Shown in pieces: positions 1 through 8,679 of a stretch of 64,000 bases of DNA. Location of the stretch: the NCBI RefSeq assembly GCF_023509035.1, contig NZ_CP075583.1:4278001-4342000 (forward strand). The letters are read 5' to 3'. The notes under the pieces are model-generated. The model saw only the letters and a list, made by a program, of their open reading frames with translations. It did no database searches and had not been told where the DNA came from. Position numbers and translations under genes: made by a program. Positions within the stretch are counted from its first letter, which is position 1, and every line of letters starts with the position of its first letter. The DNA comes from Janthinobacterium lividum (lineage in GTDB: Bacteria; Pseudomonadota; Gammaproteobacteria; Burkholderiales; Burkholderiaceae_D).

Positions 1-291
1 GACGAGCTACGCCGCTTCATGTGGAATTACGTGGGCATCGTGCGCACGACGAAACGATTAGAACGGGCCCAGCACCGCATCGCCCTGCTGAAGGAAGAGA
101 TCGACGAGTACTACCGCAACTTCCGCATCACGCACGACTTACTGGAACTACGCAATCTGGTCGACGTGGCCTCGATGATCGTCAACAGCGCCCTGTCCCG
201 CCGCGAAAGCCGCGGCTTGCACTTCAGCCGCGATTATCCGGAAACGTTACCCAAGGCAATCGCCAGCGTGCTGACGCCGCCGCATAGGTAG
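1..291 (+). CDS. nadB: L-aspartate oxidase, C-terminal end (gene cut by window start)
   Basis: The open frame enters from the left edge and gives the last 96 residues of a longer protein. The motifs [23 protein letters not shown] and [13 protein letters not shown] match the C-terminal helical domain of NadB, the flavoenzyme that oxidises L-aspartate to iminoaspartate in NAD synthesis. The RESRG-H segment is the conserved stretch shared with succinate dehydrogenase and fumarate reductase flavoproteins. The FAD-binding part lies outside the window. No terminator is obvious in the 120 bases before the next gene. Confidence 0.9.
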   Translation, partial: DELRRFMWNYVGIVRTTKRLERAQHRIALLKEEIDEYYRNFRITHDLLELRNLVDVASMIVNSALSRRESRGLHFSRDYPETLPKAIASVLTPPHR

Positions 292-411
292 ACGACAAAC
301 CAACCGCCTCCAGATTCTGAAAGCAGGCACATTGTGCGATGAGTCATTACGGTATGCCGCTATCAGCCAGAAGCGGCCCCGATATAGGCATCGAGCAATC
401 ACCGAAACTGA

Positions 412-825
412 ATGCAAATGTTGAATAATAGACTTTTTGATGCCATTGCATCTGCGGTGGACTTGGATGACCCTGCAGAACAATTTTTAGCTCAGCAATT
501 CATGATTGAGGCTATTGGAAGTGTGACTTCACAATTGCCTGAGGTTGCCAAGTCAGCAGCAGCTGTGGCGTATCGATTCATCACTGGTGAGGCCACGGCT
601 GAGGAAGTCATTGGGGAGCGTGTACGCCTATGGCGAGCAATTGAAGGGCGAGACCAATCGGACGAGCCAGACGTTTTAAAAATAAGAACTGCCATATGCG
701 TCTTGCATCCTATGGATATTGGCGCCCCTGCAGAAACATTGGAGTATTTTTTCTATTTTTGGCAGCAAGGAGGCTTGGCGCAGGCTGAGCTTGAGGCCGC
801 TGTTCAGAACAAGTATGGAATTTGA
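412..825 (+). CDS. hypothetical protein, 137 aa
   Basis: A complete frame of 137 residues starting at ATG 412. I do not recognise the family. The product is acidic, mostly helical in appearance, without signal peptide or membrane segment, and ends in AELEAAVQNKYGI. Base composition is clearly less GC-rich than nadB beside it, with many A/T third positions, which suggests recent acquisition. There is no convincing ribosome binding site. Size, composition and isolation would fit an orphan immunity-type protein, but that is a guess and no cognate toxin is visible. Confidence 0.6.
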   Translation: MQMLNNRLFDAIASAVDLDDPAEQFLAQQFMIEAIGSVTSQLPEVAKSAAAVAYRFITGEATAEEVIGERVRLWRAIEGRDQSDEPDVLKIRTAICVLHPMDIGAPAETLEYFFYFWQQGGLAQAELEAAVQNKYGI

Positions 826-1003
826 GGTGGCTTCAAGTATTTGCATACAAAGCAAGTAATCGGCAGCAATGAAGATGCCTATACTCGTCCTGCTGGGACT
901 GGATGAACTCTGGACACCATCCAGTGTCATCGCCAGTACCGGTACATGCCCCGCAAAACGGCTGGCTGCGCATCAATAATCGCACGGCAACGACTTTCCC
1001 GCA

Positions 1004-2365
1004 TCACGGTTCCGGCATCTCGACTTCGATGCCATCCTCCGTGTACGACATCTTTGCAGATTCCCCCGTACACGCCCCCTGCGGCGCGTCCGCCACGTAG
1101 CGGCACTCGCTTTCCATGCTGCCATCTTCACGCCAATGGCGCGTCCAGCCCTGGCGCTCTCCATCCATATATTCGATCAGTTGCCTCGGCTTGCCATTCG
1201 CATACCAGGAACGCAATGCGCCCTCTTCGCGCCCGCCCGCGTTCCACAGCTTGTGCACGATCAATACGCCGGCCCGGCTGAAGCGCTGTTCGCTGCGCAA
1301 GACAAAGTGGCCGCTGTGCGTGCGCTTGCTGGCGACTTTACCGTCCGGATAATATTCGACGCTTTCACCGACAGGCTTGCCATCAACGTAGTTGGCAGTG
1401 CGCTGCACCTTGCCATCCGGGAAATATCCGGTGCTCGGTCCCGTCATGATGCCGTTGTCATGCTGGCTGCGGCTTTCCACGCTGCCGTCCGGATAGAACA
1501 GCAGCAGCTCGCCCTCCGTCTGGCCCTTGACCTGGGTCGTGCGCGTTTTCAGTTTGCCGTCCTTGTCGAACGTTTCCACCACACCATCAGCGCGTGCGCC
1601 GTTGCGGTAGGTGCGCGACTCGATCTGCTTGCCATTCTGGTGATAAGTCTGTTCCTCCCCCTCCTGCATGCCATTGCGCCACGTGCTACGCATGGAAACT
1701 TTGCCGTCCGGGTAATACAGGGTCTGCACACCCTCCTGCAAGCTGCGTCCATCGCGCGCCACCTGCATTTCCAGCGATCCATGCGGGTAATACATGCTGT
1801 AGTTGCCCACCAGCTTGCCGCGCAGGTAATCGGGAGCGTTGACTTGGCCCGTCAGCCGCCTCGGTTCGCCTTCCCGCACATGATAGATCTCGACTTGCCA
1901 GGTGCCAGGCATCTTGCCGGGCGGCAGCGGCAGGAGCAGCGCATAGCGCGCCTGTTCCATCACCTCGCCGCGCGACAGGTTGTGGTTCAGGTAAAGACGG
2001 GCCTTGCCGTCGGCACAGTGCTCATCGCAGCCGCGCAACATGTGGATGACGGGAATGGCATCGACGCCGGTGCGGTCTGGCGCCGGGCAGGCACGCAGGC
2101 GCACGAGCAAGGGGTTCCTGTCACGTATCATGTTGGCCAGCTTGGCCTTCATGACACCATACTGTTCCTCGCTCAGCCCGACCGACGCGGCATCCATGCG
2201 CAACTGCCGGCCGCCGCAGCCGGTATCCTCGTCCACGGTCAACACATCGCCGCTGCCGGGCGCGGCCGTAATCGCAATGATCACTTGCCGCTGCACGATC
2301 TCGGCGTGGGCCAGCGCCGGCAACAGCAGCATGGCGCCAAACAGATGTTTCAAAGTGCGCGCCAT
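1004..2365 (-). CDS. secreted MORN/YwqK-repeat protein, copy 2
   Basis: 453 residues from ATG 2365. The start is chosen because a signal peptide (MARTLKHLFGAMLLLPALAHA) follows at once and AAGGAG lies 6 bases upstream; a longer frame to 2446 would bury it. After an N-terminal domain of about 190 residues with several cysteines come roughly ten repeats of about 22-24 residues built on YYPDGK...G...G, the pattern of MORN and YwqK-family proteins. It is a paralogue of the gene just upstream (same mature start EIVQRQV and same repeat layout). The two frames overlap by 16 bases, implying translational coupling. It is the last gene of the operon beginning at 7503. Export is likely; the molecular role is unknown. 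Confidence 0.85.
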   Translation of the reverse strand: MARTLKHLFGAMLLLPALAHAEIVQRQVIIAITAAPGSGDVLTVDEDTGCGGRQLRMDAASVGLSEEQYGVMKAKLANMIRDRNPLLVRLRACPAPDRTGVDAIPVIHMLRGCDEHCADGKARLYLNHNLSRGEVMEQARYALLLPLPPGKMPGTWQVEIYHVREGEPRRLTGQVNAPDYLRGKLVGNYSMYYPHGSLEMQVARDGRSLQEGVQTLYYPDGKVSMRSTWRNGMQEGEEQTYHQNGKQIESRTYRNGARADGVVETFDKDGKLKTRTTQVKGQTEGELLLFYPDGSVESRSQHDNGIMTGPSTGYFPDGKVQRTANYVDGKPVGESVEYYPDGKVASKRTHSGHFVLRSEQRFSRAGVLIVHKLWNAGGREEGALRSWYANGKPRQLIEYMDGERQGWTRHWREDGSMESECRYVADAPQGACTGESAKMSYTEDGIEVEMPEP

Positions 2366-3696
2366 GCCTGCTCCTTGCGCAACAATTCCGGCGCTGGCGG
2401 CGCGTCGCCACATGCGCCCTGGGCCTTGCCGGCCACATACTGGCATTCGCTCTTCAAGCTGCCATCCTCGCGCCAGCTGCGGCTCAATCCCTCGCGCCGG
2501 TCGTTCACGTACTCGATGGATTGCTCAGGCTTGCCGTTCTCGTACCACGAGCGCGACGTGCCCTGCTCGCGCAATTTCGCATCCCACCGTCTTTCCAGCA
2601 CCAGCACGCCTTGAGGGCTGTAGCGCTGGACGCTCAGCAATCCACCGTCATCGCCGTACTGCTGGCGGGTTTGCACCTTGCCATCCGGATAAAACTCCAG
2701 TGCTTCCCCGACCGGCAGATCGTTGCGCTGCGTCATGCTGCTGTGTATGGTGCCATCGGGATAGTAATCCGTGGTGCTGCCATTGAACTTGCCCTTGCTC
2801 ACTTGCGTGCGGTTCGACACTTTTCCATCGGGAAAATACGCGAGCAGTTCGCCTTCCATGCGTCCATCGCGCAGCACATAACTGGTGCTCAACTTGCCAT
2901 TTTCGTCAAACGTCTGCACGGGACCGTCCACGCGCTTGCCGTCGCGGTACACGCTTGCCTCGCGCAGCTTGCCCGTGGCGTGATATTGCTGGTGCGTGCC
3001 TTCCGGCAAGCCATGACGCCAGTTGCCACGCGATTCCAGGCTGCCGTCCGCACGATAAAGGCTGGTGACGCCATCCTGCCAGCCCTGCCCGTCCTGCGCC
3101 ACCTGTTTCTCGATCTTGCCGTCGGGGTAATACGAGACATAGCCGCCCACCAGCTCACCGGATGCATAATCGGCCTTGTTGACATGGCCGGACAGGCGCA
3201 GCTTGTGGCCCGCCACGCTGTAAACGTCAACCTTCCACGTGCCCGGCAGCTTGCCTTTTGGCAAGGGCAACAGCAGTACATTCGGTGCCTTTTCCTGCTC
3301 GATGGGAAAGAAACGTTCGTGTAGGTACAGCCGCGCCCGGCCATCGGCGCAGGTGGCGGGGGTGCAGGCGGTGATCTGGCGCACGATGGGCACGCTCGCA
3401 TCCTCCGGGCATTTTTTCAGGGTGACGAGCATGGGTGTCCTGGCGCGGATGTGCCGGGCCAGATCGGCTTTCAGCGCATCGTAAGGCGCCTCGTCCAGCT
3501 TGACCGAGCGGGCATCCATGCGTATCTGCTTGCCGCCGCAGGCCGTCGTGCCCGCGATAGTGAACACATCGCCGCCTTCGCTATCGCGTTCGCTGGCCAT
3601 GTTTGTCAACACCTGGCGCTGCACGATTTCCGCCTGCGCCATGCCTGGGCACAGCAAGGAGGCGCCCAACACGGCGCATATCGTCTTGATTTTCAT
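2350..3696 (-). CDS. secreted MORN/YwqK-repeat protein, copy 1
   Basis: 448 residues with a signal peptide ending at about GMAQA and mature start EIVQRQVL. Cysteines near CGGKQ, KKCPED and ACTPATCADG are shared with the downstream paralogue and probably form disulfides in the periplasm. From about residue 185 the protein is a run of YwqK/MORN-like units such as SYYPDGKIEKQV, EFYPDGKVQTRQ and SWYENGKPEQSI. It begins 9 bases after the end of the kinase C-terminal reading frame, so it belongs to the vWA-phosphatase-kinase operon. The family includes YwqK of Bacillus, sometimes labelled antitoxin, but no toxin function is evident here. Tandem duplication produced copies 1 and 2. Confidence 0.87.
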   Translation of the reverse strand: MKIKTICAVLGASLLCPGMAQAEIVQRQVLTNMASERDSEGGDVFTIAGTTACGGKQIRMDARSVKLDEAPYDALKADLARHIRARTPMLVTLKKCPEDASVPIVRQITACTPATCADGRARLYLHERFFPIEQEKAPNVLLLPLPKGKLPGTWKVDVYSVAGHKLRLSGHVNKADYASGELVGGYVSYYPDGKIEKQVAQDGQGWQDGVTSLYRADGSLESRGNWRHGLPEGTHQQYHATGKLREASVYRDGKRVDGPVQTFDENGKLSTSYVLRDGRMEGELLAYFPDGKVSNRTQVSKGKFNGSTTDYYPDGTIHSSMTQRNDLPVGEALEFYPDGKVQTRQQYGDDGGLLSVQRYSPQGVLVLERRWDAKLREQGTSRSWYENGKPEQSIEYVNDRREGLSRSWREDGSLKSECQYVAGKAQGACGDAPPAPELLRKEQAWRAL

Positions 3697-3705
3697 GGTA
3701 TTCCT

Positions 3706-4108
3706 TTAATTTTCCGTCGTGGCGGCCACACCGGCCGGCACAAAGCTGACCCGGCCGTTGCGGTAGCGCACCAGCACCACCACCTTGGCATCCCGCAATT
3801 GACCGTGCTGCACGGCCGGCAAGTAGGTCCAGCGCTTCACGCTGTCGAGCAGCACCTTGTTGAGCATCGGCTCCATCGGCAACTCGGCCGCCGCATAGCT
3901 GAGAGTGCCGTCGGCGGCAATGGTCAGAGTCAGGCGGTTTTCACCCGTTGCATGCTTTTCGTCAAGCACGCCATATTCAACCGTCGTCATCGTCTCGCGC
4001 TGCACGCCACCGACCTGGTCGCGCAAGGGCGGCATGGCCTTGAGCCTGGCTGCCAGCAGCGCGCCATCGGTCAGCGCCTTGTCCCAGCGCTTCTGGTAGG
4101 CGCCCCCT
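3706..4108 (-). pseudogene. out-of-frame C-terminal segment of the kinase gene, TonB-C-like
   Basis: About 130 residues starting at AYQKRWDKALTDG continue the kinase protein that otherwise ends early. At plus positions 4103-4107 there is a run of five C (five G on the coding strand). Adding one base restores ...LRLAQGGAYQKRW and joins the frames. The segment ends with LTLTIAADGTLSYA..LLDSVKRWTYLPAV..VVVLVRYRNG, which resembles the C-terminal fold of TonB/energy-transducer proteins. No ribosome binding site supports separate translation. It is either a real frameshift, a slippage site or a sequencing error. Confidence 0.7.
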
Positions 4109-6050
4109 GAGCCAGGCGCAGCACCTTGGCGGCCCGGTCCATGCGCTGCGCCGTGGCGGCGACGCCATTGTCGGCCGGCTCGCCCGGTTCCGTCGGCATG
4201 GCGTTCTCCACCGCGTAACGATAAGACGTCAGTTGTGCCAGCGCCACCATGTTGACGGCATCTTGCTCGTCGCCGCCGCGCAGCAGCGCCGTGGCCGCGA
4301 TGCCCAGCCAGGCCACGCCATCGGTCGGGCGCGCCCAAACGGCTTGCTCGAAATACTGGCGCGCCGCCTGCGGTTCATTCAAACTCAGGTGCATGCGGCC
4401 CATGGCCGCCGCTGCCAGGTGGTCGCGCGGGTTGGCTTGCAACTGGTCAAGATAGGTTTTCGCCAATTCGGGGGCGTAGCCGGGCATCGCGCCCAGGCCT
4501 TCCATCAAGGTGGTACGCAGCCGGGCGCGCACCTTGTCACCCTCGTAGCGCGACGACTTGTCCTCTCCCGCCCGGTATAGCAATTGCAAGCCGCGCGTGA
4601 CGGCGTCGTCGTCGCCCTTGCTGACCGCTTGCGACAGGCTGTGCACGGCCTCGCGCGCGTCCGACTGCTGGAAACCGGTCGTCTTGCGCTGGCGCCAGCT
4701 AAATACTTCCAGGCCAGCCGCCTGATCGGCTTGCGCCTGCAGGCTGGCCTTGTTATTGACTTCGTCTGGCGACGAAGTCCAGGCCGTAAAGCCGATCAGG
4801 AACAGCACGATCAGCACTACCACCACGGCCCAGCCCTTGCCGGTGATACCACCGCCCGTGTTGCCCGCCATTGGGATGGTGACCGGCGCCGGCGCCTGCC
4901 CCGGGGCCGTGCGGCGCGCACTGCGCTGCTGCGGCAGCGATTGTTGCTGCAGTTGCGTCTGCTGTGCCTGCACGGAGGCCTGCGCGGCCGCGCTGATGAC
5001 CTTGTCGCGCGCACAGGCCGCGCAACCCTGGCCCGCAAAATGCTGGTGCTCGGGATTCACGGTGCAAATGAGCAACTTGCCGCCGCTGCGCTGGGCATAG
5101 CCGCGCAGCAACAGCGCCCAGTCGGCCGCCGATGGCCGCTGGGGCTTCGGTGAAGGCGAAAAGGCGCGGTCGAACATGGCGCGCAGTTCGGGCGGCATCA
5201 GCGCATGGCCGCTGGTGGCGTTCGGCGCCAACTGCTTGTGGCGTTTGACACCATACGCATAGCAGCCGTCGCGGATGCGCCCGGGAATATCGGTCGCCAC
5301 CTGCGCATTGCCGGGCCGCCCGCTGTACGGGTGGATGCCAAAGTTGAGCAACTGGAAGATGACGACGGCCAGGGCAAAGCGGTCTTGCGCCATTTCCGTG
5401 CCCGCCGGCATGCCCTTGCGCTGGAATTCCGGCGCAAGGTAGTCGGCCGTGAATTGCTCGGCAGGAAAACGCTCCGCATGGCCCTGGATGCTGAAACCGT
5501 CGCAATCGAGCATGGCGATGTACAGCGAGTCGCGGTAAAAGCGCAGATTCACGGGTTTTAAGTCGACCACGTAATGCTGCTGCTGGTGCAGCGCATCGAT
5601 GACGGCGGCCAGGTTGGCGGCCAGGGTCAGCTTGGGACCGAGTCCCGTGGGCAGGTCTGCCGCGCGCGCTTGCCGCTCCTGCATGATCTGTTCCAGCTCG
5701 GCCGTTTGCGCCATGTCCAGCAAGGGCATGACGAAACCGGCAAAGCCGCCCTGGCCGTCGAACACGGCCGCTTGCGGCCAGGCGATCTGTACGTAGCGCT
5801 TGCCGTTTTCCAATTGATCGGGCAGCTCGGGCGACAGTTCCAGCATCGCTTCGAGCTTACGCCGGTTGGCGGCCCGGTCCAGGTGCGGATGGTACAGCTT
5901 GGCTACCTGCGCGGGCGCACCGGGCAACAGGTACACGCTGCCCGCGCCGCCGCTCTTGACGAGTTTTCCCAGGACCAAACTACGAACTTTATCCAGCCAA
6001 ATTTTTCCACCCGGACTCAGCCCGGGTGTCACACCTTGCTTCTTGCTCAT
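4071..6050 (-). CDS. Ser/Thr protein kinase with zinc-ribbon-like motif, membrane segment and TPR region (TerY-P triad)
   Basis: 659 residues. A glycine-rich loop (residues 28-40, GKLVKSGGAGSVY), VAK lysine 51, catalytic VVDLKPVN (Asp163, Lys165, Asn168), a metal-binding DCDGF (about 182-186) and an APEF motif define an active-looking protein kinase domain. A cysteine/histidine cluster (CTVNPEHQHFAGQGCAAC), a hydrophobic span (GWAVVVVLIVLFLIGF) and a TPR-like C-terminal region follow. The start overlaps the phosphatase stop by 4 bases (ATGA). The gene order vWA, PP2C, kinase is the TerY-P triad known from comparative work on Ter stress systems. The last residues (APTRSAGTRR) come from a shifted frame; the intact product would be about 780 residues. 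Cytoplasmic kinase head, membrane anchor and periplasmic tail are inferred. Confidence 0.85.
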   Translation of the reverse strand: MSKKQGVTPGLSPGGKIWLDKVRSLVLGKLVKSGGAGSVYLLPGAPAQVAKLYHPHLDRAANRRKLEAMLELSPELPDQLENGKRYVQIAWPQAAVFDGQGGFAGFVMPLLDMAQTAELEQIMQERQARAADLPTGLGPKLTLAANLAAVIDALHQQQHYVVDLKPVNLRFYRDSLYIAMLDCDGFSIQGHAERFPAEQFTADYLAPEFQRKGMPAGTEMAQDRFALAVVIFQLLNFGIHPYSGRPGNAQVATDIPGRIRDGCYAYGVKRHKQLAPNATSGHALMPPELRAMFDRAFSPSPKPQRPSAADWALLLRGYAQRSGGKLLICTVNPEHQHFAGQGCAACARDKVISAAAQASVQAQQTQLQQQSLPQQRSARRTAPGQAPAPVTIPMAGNTGGGITGKGWAVVVVLIVLFLIGFTAWTSSPDEVNNKASLQAQADQAAGLEVFSWRQRKTTGFQQSDAREAVHSLSQAVSKGDDDAVTRGLQLLYRAGEDKSSRYEGDKVRARLRTTLMEGLGAMPGYAPELAKTYLDQLQANPRDHLAAAAMGRMHLSLNEPQAARQYFEQAVWARPTDGVAWLGIAATALLRGGDEQDAVNMVALAQLTSYRYAVENAMPTEPGEPADNGVAATAQRMDRAAKVLRLAQGAPTRSAGTRR

Positions 6051-6805
6051 GCGCGCAAAGCCAGCAGCAGGGTCTTGTCGTCGCCCGTGATCTGGTGCGT
6101 GCGCGGGTCGGCCAGGGTGGACGCCAGCGCAGCATTACCCAGTTCCACGTTCTCGACCGTGCGCAGATAGCCTTGCACGGCATCCATGAATGGCGCGTAA
6201 AGGGCCGCATTGTTCTTGCTCATGGCAAAGGGCATGCAACCATCGGACATCAGCACGACGCCGCGCACAGCTTGCGGAATCGCAAGCAGGCGCAGCTGTT
6301 CGCGCCAGCGCTCGCCGCTGATGAAATAGGTTTCGTTGGCGTATTCGCCGTTGGCAGGCAGCGAGATGAGCTCGCCCCCATCGCCCAGTTGCGCCACGCC
6401 CAGGCCATCGCCCAGGTGGAAAAAGAAACCGCTGTCGCTGCCCATGACCACGCCCACCACGGTGCTGGCATAGTCGTCCAGGGTGGCGTTGGCGGCGCGG
6501 GCGATGTCGTCCAGCGCGGCGCGAATCTGCGCCAGGGTGCCCGCCAGCGCGCCGTCCACTAAATCCTGCACGGTGGCGCCCTGCTCCAGCCGCCCGGCCA
6601 GCGCCTGCACGGTGTGCGCGGCAACAAACTGCGCGCCCTGTTCGCTGAGACGGGCCGAACCGGCACCATCGCAGACGATGGCCACCAGGACGTCGCCCAC
6701 AACGGCGTGCGCGTGCGCATCCTGGCAAGGGATATCCTTATCCAGGTGCGCCTTGCCCGTGACGGACGCGCCAAACACGCGCCAATGCTTGTTTACTATC
6801 GCCAT
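6047..6805 (-). CDS. PP2C-family serine/threonine phosphatase
   Basis: 252 residues with the metal-dependent phosphatase motifs: an N-terminal KDIPCQDAHAH, VAIVCDGAGS, and LMSDGCMPF, each contributing acidic metal ligands in the PP2C fold. No membrane segment is present, so a cytoplasmic enzyme is expected. It lies between the vWA gene (14-base gap) and the kinase gene (4-base overlap), so the three are almost certainly co-translated. In TerY-P modules the phosphatase is thought to reverse the kinase action on the vWA protein or other targets; the actual substrate cannot be read from sequence. Confidence 0.9.
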   Translation of the reverse strand: MAIVNKHWRVFGASVTGKAHLDKDIPCQDAHAHAVVGDVLVAIVCDGAGSARLSEQGAQFVAAHTVQALAGRLEQGATVQDLVDGALAGTLAQIRAALDDIARAANATLDDYASTVVGVVMGSDSGFFFHLGDGLGVAQLGDGGELISLPANGEYANETYFISGERWREQLRLLAIPQAVRGVVLMSDGCMPFAMSKNNAALYAPFMDAVQGYLRTVENVELGNAALASTLADPRTHQITGDDKTLLLALRA

Positions 6806-6819
6806 GGATCAGCGGGCTT

Positions 6820-7503
6820 TCACGTATTCACGACAGACCAGCCGTCCGTCGAGGCCAGCTGCGCCTGCGCACCGGGACGCGATTGCGACACTACTTGCAT
6901 GCTGGCGCTCAGCCACAGGAACAGTTCGCGGAACTGCAAGCCCTTCAGCTGCTTCACGCCCCGCTCGCCACGGCTGGAAAACTGCCCCAGGGTATCGATA
7001 TTTGCGTGATCGCCCACGGCGATGGGGAAGATCGCCACTTTATTGGCCTGCTCGGCCGCGCGCGCCTGTTCGGCGCCCTGCTGCCAGCGGTCTGTCGGCT
7101 CGCCGTCCGACATCAGGAACAGCCATGGCCGCGTATATGCCACGCCCGCCTGGCGGAAACGCTGCTTTTCCTGCTCGATTTCGGCCAAGGCCAGCTCGAC
7201 GGCCGCGCCGGTGGGCGTGGTGCCGTTCGCTTCCAGACGGGGCGCCGTGAAATCCATGGCATCGCACCAGTTGCTGGCCACCACGGCTTCATCGTGGGCG
7301 CCATATTGAATCACGAGGATGCGCACACGCTTGGCGGCGATCACATCGGACTTGAGTTCCTGTTCCAGCAAGGCCAGGCCTTCGTTCAGCAGCGAGACGG
7401 GTTCGCCATCCATGCTGCCGGAGCAGTCAAGCACCAGCACCAGCGGCGTGCGTTGTTCGGTATTGTCGACCAGGGCGACGTCGGGAATCATTATGGCGTT
7501 CAT
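6820..7503 (-). CDS. vWA-domain protein, TerY-like
   Basis: 227 residues forming one von Willebrand factor A domain. The MIDAS metal site is complete: LVLDCSGSM (Asp26, Ser28, Ser30), a Thr in NGTTPTGAAVE, and Asp in LMSDGEPTD. The short single-domain form and the pairing with PP2C and kinase genes identify it as TerY-like. It is the first gene of the minus-strand operon running to 1004. About 200 bases upstream separate it from the divergent RDD gene, so the promoter should lie in 7504-7700. The binding partner is not known; phosphorylation by the neighbouring kinase is an inference from context. Confidence 0.9.
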   Translation of the reverse strand: MNAIMIPDVALVDNTEQRTPLVLVLDCSGSMDGEPVSLLNEGLALLEQELKSDVIAAKRVRILVIQYGAHDEAVVASNWCDAMDFTAPRLEANGTTPTGAAVELALAEIEQEKQRFRQAGVAYTRPWLFLMSDGEPTDRWQQGAEQARAAEQANKVAIFPIAVGDHANIDTLGQFSSRGERGVKQLKGLQFRELFLWLSASMQVVSQSRPGAQAQLASTDGWSVVNT

Positions 7504-7711
7504 GTAATTTTGATAGAGTTGCGAAATAGCTTAGGCCCGAAGCTTACCCTATGGATATGTTTTCCATGTGTTCGATTGCTTCGAATTTCACCATGCGGTA
7601 TCAAACACCTGACAAAACCCCTGGCTTGCAAAGAAAGCAACAAGATCGTACACTGCGCCATTCTGCCCCGACTCTGGCGGCCACTCATTTACTGACGTTT
7701 TGGAAAAAATA

Positions 7712-8179
7712 ATGCAACAGAATTCTGAAATGGACTATGTGGGCTTTTGGCCGCGCGTTGGCGCGACGTTGATCGACACCTTGCTCTTGCTGATTATCAT
7801 AATACCGATGTTGATAGCCATATATGGCGAAAGCTACTTTTTGACCGATTCCTTTTTCCGTGGCCCGGCCCACTTCATGATTTCATGTGTCATGCCGCCA
7901 CTGATTCAACTGGCGTTTTGGATTACCCTGTCTACAACGCCTGGCAAGATGGCCATCGGCGCGATCATTGTCGATGCGCGGACGGGCGGCAAACCTTCTG
8001 CTGGCCAGTGTGTCAAACGTTGTCTCAGTGCTTACCTGCCAGCGCTACCGTTTTACCTGGGATTCCTTTGGATCGCCAGGGACGCGCGCAAGCAGGGATG
8101 GCACGACAAGATCGCTGGTACGGTTGTAATACGGCGCAAGACCGCTGCAGTACCGGCCGCCCCTGGCCTGCCGTTATAG
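7712..8179 (+). CDS. RDD-family membrane protein
   Basis: 155 residues with the hallmarks of the RDD family: WPRVGATLIDTLLLL (Arg and Asp at the start of TM1), a second long hydrophobic stretch, TTPGKMAIGAIIVDA, and a C-terminal pattern RKQGWHDKIAGTVVI. Three membrane segments are visible. ATG 7712 is preferred over an in-frame TTG at 7700; the Shine-Dalgarno (GGAAAA) is weak either way. The function of RDD proteins is mostly unknown, with some implicated in ion transport. It is divergent from the TerY operon and followed closely by two small unknown genes. Confidence 0.85.
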   Translation: MQQNSEMDYVGFWPRVGATLIDTLLLLIIIIPMLIAIYGESYFLTDSFFRGPAHFMISCVMPPLIQLAFWITLSTTPGKMAIGAIIVDARTGGKPSAGQCVKRCLSAYLPALPFYLGFLWIARDARKQGWHDKIAGTVVIRRKTAAVPAAPGLPL

Positions 8180-8191
8180 TCAGTCAACTTG

Positions 8192-8467
8192 ATGATGATA
8201 CTGATCGCGAGCCTGGAAGAGCTTGAGGAATTCCTTGGAGAAAAGCTGGACCAGTTCGATTCTGGGCCGCCAATCGCGCATCCAGGTCTGCGTCTGTCGC
8301 AGGTGTGCAAGCAGGTGGTGCTGGCAAGCCACAACGGTAACGCTACTGCCGTGCGCATCGCATGTCGGGTCATCACAGAAGATCCTGGCATGCCCTTTGA
8401 AAAACTCATCAAGAGTGGTTTCGCCAGGGCGTTAAAGCAAGGTGTCGAGCTACTTTCCGAAGTATAA
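8192..8467 (+). CDS. hypothetical protein, about 91 aa
   Basis: A small frame 12 bases after the RDD gene. Starts are possible at TTG 8189, ATG 8192 or ATG 8195, and none has a clear ribosome binding site. The product (MILIASLEELEEFLGEK...) is acidic at the N-terminus, has no membrane span, and matches no family I know. Proximity to the RDD gene suggests co-transcription. Confidence 0.5.
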   Translation: MMILIASLEELEEFLGEKLDQFDSGPPIAHPGLRLSQVCKQVVLASHNGNATAVRIACRVITEDPGMPFEKLIKSGFARALKQGVELLSEV

Positions 8468-8476
8468 CGGCGTGGC

Positions 8477-8674
8477 TTGATAGCGAAAACCGTTGCGTTG
8501 TTGGAACTTGAATTCTGTCCGCGAGAAACAGAAGATTATTGCAAATTAATCAAAAAATTTGATCCAGGCGAGTTCCTCTCGCGGATAGATGATGTCCGCG
8601 TCACGGACGCGAAATCGCGCATGCTCTTGCAAAGCCTGATAGCCGACGCTGCGCGACGTACAGCAGCAAGATAG
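8477..8674 (+). CDS. hypothetical protein, about 65 aa
   Basis: A short frame starting at TTG 8477, 9 bases after the preceding small gene. The product is charged and helical in appearance (LLELEFCPRETEDYCKLIKKFDPGEFL). No recognised domain. The start is uncertain because no ATG occurs near the beginning. It could be a real small protein of the same transcription unit, or the tail of a decayed gene. Confidence 0.4.
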   Translation: MIAKTVALLELEFCPRETEDYCKLIKKFDPGEFLSRIDDVRVTDAKSRMLLQSLIADAARRTAAR

Positions 8675-8679
8675 CAGCA

